From assembly GCA_002733495.1 (NCBI GenBank), contig NVVV01000001.1, positions 115,795 through 179,794 on the forward strand: DNA of 64,000 nucleotides. The letters run 5' to 3'. How positions within the stretch are numbered: the first letter of the stretch is position 1; each line of letters starts with the position of its first letter. Of the stretch, positions 18,701-27,468 are shown piece by piece. The notes under the pieces were generated by a model. That model saw nothing but the letters and a program-made list of their open reading frames with translations, did not search any database and was not told where the DNA came from. Source of the stretch: Robiginitomaculum sp. (GTDB lineage Bacteria; Pseudomonadota; Alphaproteobacteria; Caulobacterales; Maricaulaceae). The translations under genes and the position numbers were made by a program.

Positions 18701-19986
18701 GGATAAGCGGTCAGCACCAGAGACGCATTGGTGCCGCCAAAGCCAAAGGAATTGCTAAGCGCTGCGCGCACGGTTTTTTTCACAGCCTTGTGCGGGGCCA
18801 GATTGATCTTTGTTTCCATCGACGGGTTATCCAGATTTAGCGTCGGTGGGCAGATGCCATCACGAATGGCCAGTGCACAAAATGCCGCCTCGACCGCGCC
18901 CGCCGCGCCCAGCAAATGCCCGATAGAAGATTTGGTCGACGACATGACAATATTTTCGACCTCATCGCCAAACATGCGCTCGACGGCTCTTAACTCGATC
19001 TCATCGCCCATCGGCGTCGACGTGCCATGGGCATTGACATAATCAATATCTTTTGGCTCCAGACCCGCGTGCTTCATGGCCATTTTCATGGACCGATAGC
19101 CGCCATTACCATCAGGGGCCGGGGCGGTGATGTGATAGGCATCACCCGAAAGCCCATAGCCGCTAACCTCAGCAATAATATTGGCACCACGCGCCAGAGC
19201 ATGTTCCAGTTCTTCCAGAACAAAAACGCCCGCGCCTTCACCCATGACAAAGCCATCGCGGTCCTTATCCCAGGGGCGGGATGCCTTTTCCGGGTTGTCA
19301 TTATTGGCCGTTGATAATGCCCGTGAAGCGGCAAAACAGCCAATGCCAAGACGACAGATTGAGGCCTCTGCCCCCCCGGCAATCATCACATCAGCATCGC
19401 CGCGCATAATGACATATGCCGAATCGCCAATGGCGTTGGCCCCGGTGGAACAGGCCGAAACCACGGAATGGTTCGGGCCTTTAAAGCCATAACGCATAGA
19501 CACCTGGCCCGAGGCCAGATTGATCAGCATGGACGGGACCACAAAGGGGCTAAGGCGACGGGCGCCTTTCTCGTGTATTGTCAGGGACGCATCATAAGTA
19601 GTTTTAAGGCCACCAATGCCCGACCCGATCATGACACCTGTGCGCTCACGCGATTCTTCATCCTCGGGGGTCCAGCCGGCGGCCTTGATAGCCTCATCAG
19701 CCGCCGCAATGCCATAAAGGATAAATTCGTCCACGCGCCTTTGATCACGCGTAGACAGAACGCTGTCGGGGTCAAACGCACCAGCTTCACCCGGTGCGCC
19801 GCCGCCCCGTCCATCCACACGCGGGACATAGCCCGCAACTTTGCAGCTAAGATCCGACGTGTCGAAGTTTTCAATAGGGCCAATGCCTGATTGCCCGGCC
19901 AGCAAGGCCTGCCATGTTGGCTCAACGCCTGCCCCCAAAGGGGTAATCAGGCCAATTCCGGTTATGACGACGCGACGTTCAACCAT
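18697..19986 (-). CDS. fabF: Beta-ketoacyl-ACP synthase II
   Basis: VVITGIGLITPLG, VVSACSTGANAIGD, YVNAHGTSTPMGD, SSTKSSIGHLLGAAGAVEA. Confidence 0.95.
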   Translation of the reverse strand: MVERRVVITGIGLITPLGAGVEPTWQALLAGQSGIGPIENFDTSDLSCKVAGYVPRVDGRGGGAPGEAGAFDPDSVLSTRDQRRVDEFILYGIAAADEAIKAAGWTPEDEESRERTGVMIGSGIGGLKTTYDASLTIHEKGARRLSPFVVPSMLINLASGQVSMRYGFKGPNHSVVSACSTGANAIGDSAYVIMRGDADVMIAGGAEASICRLGIGCFAASRALSTANNDNPEKASRPWDKDRDGFVMGEGAGVFVLEELEHALARGANIIAEVSGYGLSGDAYHITAPAPDGNGGYRSMKMAMKHAGLEPKDIDYVNAHGTSTPMGDEIELRAVERMFGDEVENIVMSSTKSSIGHLLGAAGAVEAAFCALAIRDGICPPTLNLDNPSMETKINLAPHKAVKKTVRAALSNSFGFGGTNASLVLTAYP

Positions 19987-20007
19987 CAGAGATACCGCCC
20001 AAAAGCG

Positions 20008-20244
20008 TTAGCCGGTTTTTTCAGTAATGAATTTAACCGCATCACCGACTTTTTGGATGTGCTCGGCGGCATCATCGGGGATTTCAATGTCAAATTCTTC
20101 TTCAAAGGCCATGACCAGTTCTACATTGTCGAGCGAATCGGCACCCAAGTCATCAATAAAGCTGGCGCTTTCGGTGACCTTGCTGTCTTCAACGTCCAAA
20201 TGCTCGATAACAATCTTTTTAACGCGATCCAAAATGTCTGACAT
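20008..20244 (-). CDS. acpP: Acyl carrier protein
   Basis: 78 aa with [21 protein letters not shown] phosphopantetheine site. Confidence 0.97.
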   Translation of the reverse strand: MSDILDRVKKIVIEHLDVEDSKVTESASFIDDLGADSLDNVELVMAFEEEFDIEIPDDAAEHIQKVGDAVKFITEKTG

Positions 20245-20402
20245 GCTCGTGCCCTTTTTCTCTGTTTTGGCTTCATTTTAAGTGTACGCCGTCCGGGCGC
20301 ATGGTGTAAATATCCGCATCATGTGCGTCTGCGGCGACGCCTATCATACTTTTCTTCGCTGCGCCAAGCGTTGACGTGAGAAAACCGTGTAAAAGGCCCT
20401 GG

Positions 20403-21143
20403 CTAAAACATCGCCATGCCGCCATTAACGTGCAGGGTCTGGCCGGTGACGTAACCGGCCTCATTCGATGCCAGATACAGAGCGGCGGCAGCAATGTCGT
20501 CGCCAGCGCCCAATTTTCCGGCTGGAATGGTGCCCAAAATGGCTTCGCGCTGTTTGTCGTTCAGGGCATCGGTCATGGGCGATTCTATAAAACCCGGCGC
20601 GATACAGTTCGCCGTAATGCCCCGCTTTGCGGTTTCTGCGGCGATGGCCTTGGTAAAGCCGATCATGCCGGCCTTGGAGGCAGCATAGTTCGCCTGGCCC
20701 GGATTGCCGGTCACGCCAACAATAGAGGAAATGCCGATAATGCGGCCCCAGCGCGCCTTCATCATGCCGCGTAATGCGGCGCGGGTCAGGCGAAAATAGG
20801 CCTCCAGATTGACTTTGAGGACCAGATCCCAGTCTTCGTCTTTCATCCGCATCAATAGCCCATCGCGGGTCAGCCCGGCGTTTGATACCAGAATATCCAG
20901 CCCGCCCAGTGCATCCACCACTTGGCCCGGCAGCGCGTCCACACTGTCCGCATCACTAAGGTTGGCAGGCAGAACCGCAACGCGCTCGCCGCCCAACTCA
21001 TCAGCCAACGCGTCCAGTTTTTCCACCCGCGTGCCCGACAGGGCCACATGTGCGCCTGCGGCATGCAAGACCCGCGCAATATCGCCGCCAAGGCCACCCG
21101 TTGCGCCGGTAACCAGCGCCCGTTTTCCGCTTAGATCAAACAT
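20403..21143 (-). CDS. fabG: 3-oxoacyl-ACP reductase
   Basis: SDR: ALVTGATGGLGGDIARVL, NYAASKAGMIGFTKA; between acpP and fabD. Confidence 0.95.
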   Translation of the reverse strand: MFDLSGKRALVTGATGGLGGDIARVLHAAGAHVALSGTRVEKLDALADELGGERVAVLPANLSDADSVDALPGQVVDALGGLDILVSNAGLTRDGLLMRMKDEDWDLVLKVNLEAYFRLTRAALRGMMKARWGRIIGISSIVGVTGNPGQANYAASKAGMIGFTKAIAAETAKRGITANCIAPGFIESPMTDALNDKQREAILGTIPAGKLGAGDDIAAAALYLASNEAGYVTGQTLHVNGGMAMF

Positions 21144-21154
21144 AGTTTCAGCCT

Positions 21155-22123
21155 TTATTCCTGCTCGTCTTGCTGTCCGGCGGTGTTTATAGCCTCAGCA
21201 AAATCAGCAATGGATTGCGCAGTATTCAGCGCCACGCCTTTTGAGTCTTTGGAAATGCGCCGCACCAGTAATGTCAGCACCTTGCCAGCCCCTGGCTCGG
21301 CAAAAGTATCAACGCCATTGCTGACCATCCAGCTCACACTCTGGCGCCAATGCACGCGCCCGGTGATCTGTTCGACCAGTTGGCGGCGAATGGTTTGCGG
21401 ATTGATAGTCGGGGCCGCAGCAATATTGGTTACCACCGGCACTTTTGGCGTTAAAATGGTCACATCGGCCAGCGCCTCTTCCATTTCCTGTGCTGCCGGT
21501 GCCATCATCGAGGAATGAAACGGTGCCGAAACAGGCAGAATGACCGCCTTTTTCACGCCGTGCGCTTTGGCGGCAGCGGCGGCAGTTTCAATCGCCTTGG
21601 TGGCGCCAGAGATCACCACCTGGCCCGGCGCGTTGTCATTGGCCAGCTCGCACACGCCGTGCACGCTGCCCAGATTGCAAAGTTCAATCGCCTGTTCCTC
21701 GGTGGCCCCCAAAAGCGCCGCCATGGTGCCCTGCCCCACGGGAACGGCCCGTTGCATGGCTTGCCCGCGATGGCGAAGCAAAATCGCCGCGTCAGATAAG
21801 GTCAGCGCCCCGGCGGCAGCCAAGGCGGTATATTCGCCCAAAGAGTGCCCGGCCACATGAGACGCGGCCTGCGCATCAATGCCGTATTCGTTTTTTAACA
21901 CCGCCATAACGGCCATGGATGTTGCCATCAAGGCCGGCTGTGTGTGCTCGGTCAGTGTTAAGGTGTCTTGTGGCCCTTCCCAGATGATGCGCGAGAGATT
22001 GTCGCCCAGCGCCTCATCCACTTCGTCAAACACAGCTTTTGCCGATGCAAATGACTGTGCCAGATCCTTTCCCATACCGACGACCTGGCTGCCCTGGCCC
22101 GGAAAAGTGAAAGCGATTGCCAT
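21155..22123 (-). CDS. fabD: Malonyl CoA-ACP transacylase
   Basis: FTFPGQGSQVVGMGKDL, VAGHSLGEYTAL, VSAPFHSSMM. Confidence 0.95.
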   Translation of the reverse strand: MAIAFTFPGQGSQVVGMGKDLAQSFASAKAVFDEVDEALGDNLSRIIWEGPQDTLTLTEHTQPALMATSMAVMAVLKNEYGIDAQAASHVAGHSLGEYTALAAAGALTLSDAAILLRHRGQAMQRAVPVGQGTMAALLGATEEQAIELCNLGSVHGVCELANDNAPGQVVISGATKAIETAAAAAKAHGVKKAVILPVSAPFHSSMMAPAAQEMEEALADVTILTPKVPVVTNIAAAPTINPQTIRRQLVEQITGRVHWRQSVSWMVSNGVDTFAEPGAGKVLTLLVRRISKDSKGVALNTAQSIADFAEAINTAGQQDEQE

Positions 22124-22333
22124 TCAGATACCCCATGATTGTTAATCCTGCCAAAACCGTTATAGCAATTCCGCGCCTGTGTGAATATGCCAAGAGCGCA
22201 CAGCGCATATGTCATTTATGCGCCTTTCCCCTTGCCAGTACAGGCTTTGCCCCTATAGTGCGCCGCCTTAATGGATGCGGTCTTTATCAGCGCAAAAGTC
22301 AGGCACAGGGCCTTGCTTGCTGTGAAGAGCCAC

Positions 22334-22366
22334 CGTGATGCGGAACACACCCTGTCCGCCGTCACG
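22334..22366 (+). promoter_or_regulatory. Candidate S6:S18-binding RNA motif in the rpsF leader
   Basis: CGTGA-TG-CGGA-acacaccctg-TCCG-CCG-TCACG: two paired helices separated by an asymmetric internal loop with CCG on the 3' side, 24 bp upstream of the rpsF ATG. Confidence 0.75.
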
Positions 22367-22390
22367 CCGCGCCAGAAAAAAGGGAAGCCA

Positions 22391-22744
22391 ATGCCACTAT
22401 ACGAACACGTCCTTATTGCGCGTCAGGATATTTCCTCGACCGAAGTGGACACCATTAATGAAGGCCTGAAATCCTTCATAGAAGAGAATGGCGGCAAAGT
22501 CGCCAAGGTCGAATATTGGGGCCTGCGCTCCATGGCCTATCGCATGAACAAAAACCGCAAGGGTCACTACACCCTTTTGGCCATCGAAGCGCCATCCGAA
22601 GTGCTTCAGGAAATGGAACGCAAGCTGCGCATTAATGAAGACATCCTGCGCACGCTGACCATCCGCGTAGATGAGTTCAGCGAAGACCCGTCACCTATTC
22701 TTATCAAGCGCGAAGAGCGCAAACGTCGCCAGGAAAGGTATTAG
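22391..22744 (+). CDS. rpsF: 30S ribosomal protein S6
   Basis: [25 protein letters not shown]...[19 protein letters not shown]; true start inside the longer ORF 22271..22744. Confidence 0.97.
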   Translation: MPLYEHVLIARQDISSTEVDTINEGLKSFIEENGGKVAKVEYWGLRSMAYRMNKNRKGHYTLLAIEAPSEVLQEMERKLRINEDILRTLTIRVDEFSEDPSPILIKREERKRRQERY

Positions 22745-22748
22745 GATC

Positions 22749-23000
22749 ATGAAAATTAACATTACCAACCTGCCTTCCAAGCGGCCATTTGCCCGTCGCC
22801 GCAAGGTTTGCCCGTTTTCTTCAGACAAGTCTCCGAAGATTGATTATAAAGACCCCAAATTGCTGCAACGCTATATGTCAGAGCGTGGCAAAATTGTGCC
22901 TTCACGCATCACTGCGGTCTCCATCAAAAAGCAACGCCAATTGTCTCGTGCCATAAAACGCGCGCGGTTTTTGGGCCTGTTGCCTTATGCTGTGAAATAG
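22749..23000 (+). CDS. rpsR: 30S ribosomal protein S18
   Basis: [65 protein letters not shown]. Confidence 0.98.
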   Translation: MKINITNLPSKRPFARRRKVCPFSSDKSPKIDYKDPKLLQRYMSERGKIVPSRITAVSIKKQRQLSRAIKRARFLGLLPYAVK

Positions 23001-23011
23001 GGAGAGCGATT

Positions 23012-23644
23012 ATGGATATTGTTCTTCTTGAACGCGTAGAAAAGCTCGGCTCCATCGGCGACGTTGTCACCGTAAAAGACGGCTTTGCCCGTAACTTCCT
23101 TTTGCCGCAAGGCAAGGCCCTTCGTGCCAACAAAGCCAATATCGAGCGCTTTGAACGGGAACGCGAAGTCATCGAGGCCCACAATGCGGAAAAACGTAGC
23201 CTTGCGGAAACCGAAGGCAAGGCACTGGACGGCAAAAACTTTATGCTGATCCGCCAGGCCGGCGAATCCGGACACCTTTATGGTTCGGTCTCTGCCAAGG
23301 ATATTGCCGAAGCCATTGGCGACGGCATTACCCGCTCGCAGATTGTGCTGAACAGCCCGATCAAAGCCGTTGGCATTCACGACGTCCGCATCACCTTGCA
23401 CCCCGAAGTGTTTGTCACTGTCGGCGTCAATGTGGCGCGCACAGCGGACGAAGGCGAACGTCAGGCCGCTGGCGAAAACGTCATTGATGCTTCTCGTAAT
23501 GACGATCGCGCGGCAGACAAGGAAATGGCCGACGATCAGGCTGCCGCCATGTTTGACCCCGAAGCAGAAATTGAGCTGGAAAATACCGGCGAAGATGGCG
23601 AAGCCCCTGCGGATGCAGAGACGGAAGAGGCCAGCGAAGACTGA
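23012..23644 (+). CDS. rplI: 50S ribosomal protein L9 with acidic C-terminal extension
   Basis: MDIVLLERVEKLGSIGDVVTVKDGFARNFLLPQGKALRA; Glu/Asp/Ala-rich C-tail. Confidence 0.97.
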   Translation: MDIVLLERVEKLGSIGDVVTVKDGFARNFLLPQGKALRANKANIERFEREREVIEAHNAEKRSLAETEGKALDGKNFMLIRQAGESGHLYGSVSAKDIAEAIGDGITRSQIVLNSPIKAVGIHDVRITLHPEVFVTVGVNVARTADEGERQAAGENVIDASRNDDRAADKEMADDQAAAMFDPEAEIELENTGEDGEAPADAETEEASED

Positions 23645-23668
23645 TTTTTGTCTTTAGCTAAATTCAAG

Positions 23669-23701
23669 AAAAAGCGGGTCCTTTGTGGCCCGCTTTTTTT
23701 G
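23669..23701 (+). terminator. Rho-independent terminator of rpsF-rpsR-rplI
   Basis: aaaaagcgggtcctttgtggcccgctttttttg. Confidence 0.9.
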
Positions 23702-23742
23702 TGGGTGGCGAATATTTGAACACGCGCGACATATCTATTTGA

Positions 23743-23835
23743 GTCGTCGTGCTCCGGCTTGACCGGAGCATCCATTGGTAAGCTTACCACCCAACCCTGC
23801 ACTATGGACCCTCCGGTCAAGCCGGAGGGCGACGA
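23743..23835. repeat. Family B bipartite palindromic element
   Basis: Hairpins gctccggcttgaccggagc and cctccggtcaagccggagg, mutually reverse complementary, with gtcgtc...gcgac ends. Confidence 0.85.
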
Positions 23836-23876
23836 AGAAGCCAGCGCAGACTGACTTTATTCAGACTTAAAAACAA

Positions 23877-23908
23877 GAAAAGCGGGTCTTTATGGCCCGC
23901 TTTTTTTG
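23877..23908 (+). terminator. Second, near-identical terminator (duplicate)
   Basis: agaaaagcgggtctttatggcccgctttttttg; resembles the 23669 terminator. Confidence 0.8.
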
Positions 23909-24150
23909 TGACTTAGGGAGTGAAATTTATATCGTAACATCTTCACAGGCATTGCCCACTCGGTATAAAGGTTTTTATACTGTAATAGCAGGGAGATATG
24001 AAATGGTTTCGAGTGATAAGTTTAATCTTCTAATTGATCACATACAAAAGGGTATTACCGAATGACGTAGAGGTACACCTTCTCCCCAAGGCGACGAGGG
24101 TTCTGGGTGGGTAGAAAAACATACAGCGGCACAGACTATATACGCCATAT

Positions 24151-24248
24151 CCCCTCACCTCAATCCTCTCCCCAAGGGAGAGGAAGAACCGTCCAGTAAA
24201 CCGAGACTCTTTCTTTCCCTCTCTCGAGGGGGAGGGTTAGGGGCTAGG
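24151..24248. repeat. Family A repeat (cccctcacc..ctctcccc/gggagagg), two inverted copies
   Basis: cccctcacctcaatcctctccccaagggagaggaagaacc and ccctctctcgagggggagggttaggggctagg. Confidence 0.8.
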
Positions 24249-24334
24249 AAAGCACTAGAACAAAATCAAGACCTATGGACTTTTGCGCAAAACCACCGCA
24301 CCTTTGGTAAAAACAAACAAAGGGAAATGTCATC

Positions 24335-25966
24335 ATGTTCAGAGCACCAGTTAAACTTGTATCCATGTGCGCCTGCCTGGCCATATCCGGCGCGGCACAG
24401 GCACAAGAGGCCGTTGATCTTGATATGGTCAATCGTATTCGTGATGAGGGGTTTAATCACTCCCACGTCATGGACAATCTGGGCTATCTGACCGATGTGA
24501 TCGGCCCGCGCCTGACCGGCTCACCACAGCTTAAAGAAGCCAATAACTGGACCCTGGAACAATTTGAGGGCATGGGCCTGAAAAATGGCGAACTGGACGG
24601 CTTTGACTTTGGTCGTGGCTGGTCATTTTCAAAATCTGTGGTGACCATGGCCGCGCCGCGCGAGGCACAGCTCTATGCCCTGCCTCTGGGTTGGCACCCA
24701 GGCACCAATGGTCCGGTCACCGGCGATGTTATGAAAGTGAGCATTAGCTCTGAAAAGGATTTTGAGAAATACGAAGGCAAGTTGGAAGGCAAGATTGTGT
24801 TGCTCAGCAAAGCCAAAAAGAGCAGGCCCGGCAAAGACCCCCGCATGCCAACGTTTAAACGCCTGACCGATGAAGACTTGACAAAACGGGCCGGTTTTAA
24901 CGTACCCGTGGGCGCGCCACAAAATTTGGCCAAATTTGAGAAAAAATTCCTGTTTGAGGAGGAGCTTTACACCTTTTTGCAAAAGGAAGGCGCCGTTGCC
25001 GCGATCAAGCGCAGCCCCCGTGATGCAGCCCTAATCGAAGCTTCGGCCTACCTTTATAAAACCGGGCACACGCCGCAAATTCCGGGCGTATCCATGTCCA
25101 CCGAAGATTATGAACGGATTTTGCGCCTTCTGGATCGCGACAAAACGGTCAGCATCAGCCTGGACGTCGTGGCGCAATATTATGACGAAGACCCCAAGGC
25201 CTATAACACCATTGCGGAAATTCCCGGCAAAGGCTCCAACCCCGAAGTGGTTATGGCCGGTGCTCATCTGGATAGCTGGTTTGTCGGTGATGGCGCTGCT
25301 GATAACGGGGCTGGGTCGGCAGTGATCATGGAGGCGGCACGTATTTTAAGCGCCCTGAATATCAAGCCCAAACGCACGATCCGCTTTGCCCTTTGGGGCG
25401 GCGAGGAACAGGGCCTTTATGGCTCCGCCCATTATGTGCGCACCCATTTTGGTGACCGCCCGGTGATCGACGATGAAGAGCGCGCTCAATTGCCCTCTTT
25501 TTTCTGGTTTAATGAAACATGGCCCATCACCACCAAACCTGAGCACAAAAAGCTGTCGGCCTATTTTAATTTTGATAATGGGTCCGGCAAAATTCGTGGC
25601 ATATATGGTGAAGGCAATGCCGCAGTACGGCCTATATTTGAAAGCTGGTTCAAACCGTTTGAGGATTTGGGTGCCAGCACCATTTCGCTTAACAAAACCG
25701 GCGGCACGGACCATCTTTATTTTCAGTGGGTGGGCCTGCCCGCGTTTCAGTTCATCCAGGACCCGCTGGATTACGGTGCCCGCATCCACCACAGCCAGAT
25801 CGACACGCTGGACCACGTTTCCGAAGCTGATCTGAAACAGGCCTCCGTCATTATGGCCACATTCCTTTATAATGCCGCCATGCGTGATGAACGCCTGCCG
25901 CGCAAACCGCTGCCCACCGAACCGCCTAAAAAGAAGAAGGCCAAAGATGACGAGGATGAGGGATAA
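24335..25966 (+). CDS. Secreted M28 family metallopeptidase
   Basis: Signal peptide; PA-like region; MAGAHLDSWFVGDGAADNGAGSAVIMEAARIL, WGGEEQGLYGSAHYV, TGGTDHLYFQWVGLPAFQF. Confidence 0.9.
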   Translation: MFRAPVKLVSMCACLAISGAAQAQEAVDLDMVNRIRDEGFNHSHVMDNLGYLTDVIGPRLTGSPQLKEANNWTLEQFEGMGLKNGELDGFDFGRGWSFSKSVVTMAAPREAQLYALPLGWHPGTNGPVTGDVMKVSISSEKDFEKYEGKLEGKIVLLSKAKKSRPGKDPRMPTFKRLTDEDLTKRAGFNVPVGAPQNLAKFEKKFLFEEELYTFLQKEGAVAAIKRSPRDAALIEASAYLYKTGHTPQIPGVSMSTEDYERILRLLDRDKTVSISLDVVAQYYDEDPKAYNTIAEIPGKGSNPEVVMAGAHLDSWFVGDGAADNGAGSAVIMEAARILSALNIKPKRTIRFALWGGEEQGLYGSAHYVRTHFGDRPVIDDEERAQLPSFFWFNETWPITTKPEHKKLSAYFNFDNGSGKIRGIYGEGNAAVRPIFESWFKPFEDLGASTISLNKTGGTDHLYFQWVGLPAFQFIQDPLDYGARIHHSQIDTLDHVSEADLKQASVIMATFLYNAAMRDERLPRKPLPTEPPKKKKAKDDEDEG

Positions 25967-26008
25967 AGGCCTTACCCCGCTGAAACCGAGGGGCAGCACT
26001 ATTGGCGT

Positions 26009-26109
26009 GTCATCACCCGGTTTATCCGGGTGATCCAGTTCAGCAAGGCCATTAGGGCTGGATTACCAGAACAAGCTTGTGCCCGCGCAGGCGGGTATCC
26101 GGTAATGAC
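26009..26109. repeat. Family B bipartite palindromic element
   Basis: gtcatcacccggtttatccgggtgatccag ... ctggattacc ... cccgcgcaggcgggtatccggtaatgac. Confidence 0.8.
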
Positions 26110-26149
26110 ATGGCGGCGGGTTTCCCTCACAAAAAACCTGCCAATCGCC

Positions 26150-26854
26150 TCAGCTTTCTACATTATCAAGCACAGTAATAATGACTTTTCGCTTCTCTGG
26201 GTCAGGCTCATCCTCAATGCATGAGCGAACTTTTTGGGTAATAAGCGCATTAAAGAGTTGAGGTTTATGTTCCGGGAGTGCCATTAAAACGAGCATAAAT
26301 GTTACCGGACAAGACGGTACATCTTGTCCTATTTCTGCCATCACCTGATAGTGTTCAGACAACAGACTTAACATTGCTTTGTCCCCCATAGTGGGGTGCT
26401 CTGTGATATATGTACTGGCCAAAATATTTGCAATTTCATCGCCAGTATAGTGGCAATCCTGATGCGTTCTCGCGTTGAAACGTGCTGCCAGATAATGCGG
26501 CTTTTTCTGCTTGGCTTTGGGGTCTAAAAGTGAACCTCTATAGAAATTATTATACAAGGCCCCTGTCAGTAATATGCCGCACTGATCATGGGCAATCACA
26601 AAGTCTGAGTGCAACCCCTGCACACGCTGGGCCATTTCATTGATAAAGCTGAACATGGCATCCTTGCCACGGCTCTTGGCCTCTTCAATTTCCTGCGCCT
26701 CCACCAGATTGGCGTATTTATCCATCAGAACCTGACAGGAAGCCCCCTCATCAAAGGTTCTGGGAAATGATGAAAAACACGATTGCGTCTGCTCACCGGC
26801 TGAAGAGCACCCGTAAAGGACAAGGCCCAGAATTATGATGATGAAATGACGCAC
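26150..26854 (-). CDS. Hypothetical lipoprotein
   Basis: 234 aa; MRHFIIIILGLVLYGCSSAGEQ lipobox; no family recognised. Confidence 0.6.
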   Translation of the reverse strand: MRHFIIIILGLVLYGCSSAGEQTQSCFSSFPRTFDEGASCQVLMDKYANLVEAQEIEEAKSRGKDAMFSFINEMAQRVQGLHSDFVIAHDQCGILLTGALYNNFYRGSLLDPKAKQKKPHYLAARFNARTHQDCHYTGDEIANILASTYITEHPTMGDKAMLSLLSEHYQVMAEIGQDVPSCPVTFMLVLMALPEHKPQLFNALITQKVRSCIEDEPDPEKRKVIITVLDNVES

Positions 26855-26857
26855 GCC

Positions 26858-27160
26858 CTAGTTCAGCTTACCCAGCGGCAAGCCCCGCCCGAAGACGCCG
26901 AGCAATCCAGCCCCCAGCAATCCCGTGAAAGCCGCTTGCAGGAAGACACTCACCAAAGCCATTGGAAAGTATTTCAGGGCCTCAACCGTGGTCCCCACCT
27001 TCACCCCGAACATGGATATTTTTGCAGGGTATAAAATAGAAATGGGCAGCCATAGCAGCATTATAAATGCCCATGGCAGGAGGGTCGCCCAAAATATAAT
27101 CTTGAACAATCCAAAAAAACTGAGTTGAGAAAACTCTATAGTATTATTTTCTATATTCAT
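26858..27160 (-). CDS. Hypothetical small membrane protein
   Basis: 100 aa, two hydrophobic segments; directly upstream of and co-oriented with the lipoprotein (3-nt gap). Confidence 0.6.
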   Translation of the reverse strand: MNIENNTIEFSQLSFFGLFKIIFWATLLPWAFIMLLWLPISILYPAKISMFGVKVGTTVEALKYFPMALVSVFLQAAFTGLLGAGLLGVFGRGLPLGKLN

Positions 27161-27254
27161 GCGTTGTAGAATACAGGAGTGAATTTCAAAGTACCAGTTA
27201 TTTTTATAATAACTACTCTAAACATGATCACCTTATCTTGAAACCAAAAAACAT

Positions 27255-27286
27255 CAGCCCGGCGAAGACCGGGGACCGCAATGACC
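27255..27286. repeat. Family B palindromic element (partial)
   Basis: cagcccggcgaagaccggggaccgcaatgacc. Confidence 0.6.
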
Positions 27287-27312
27287 AAGCTAGAGCAAGT
27301 TTTCCACGCCCC

Positions 27313-27354
27313 ATCCCCTCACCTCAATCCTCTCCCCTTGGGAGAGGAAGAACC
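27313..27354. repeat. Family A repeat
   Basis: atcccctcacctcaatcctctccccttgggagaggaagaacc; matches the copy at about 24150 except for 2 nt at the hairpin tip. Confidence 0.85.
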
Positions 27355-27375
27355 ACTGGATATGCAGAAAGTATC

Positions 27376-27443
27376 GTCACCCCGGCGAAGGCCGGGGCCT
27401 ATTTTGATGCATCACAATGGATTGCGGCCTTCGCCGGAATGAC
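27376..27443. repeat. Family B bipartite palindromic element
   Basis: gtcaccccggcgaaggccgggg...attgcggccttcgccggaatgac. Confidence 0.8.
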
Positions 27444-27468
27444 GCTTTTTTGAAATTGGCACCCGCAC

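Noticed and set aside
24151-27443. Repeat clusters considered as a CRISPR array
   Set aside because: Copies are palindromic, of unequal spacing and from several families; no regular repeat-spacer pattern and no cas genes.
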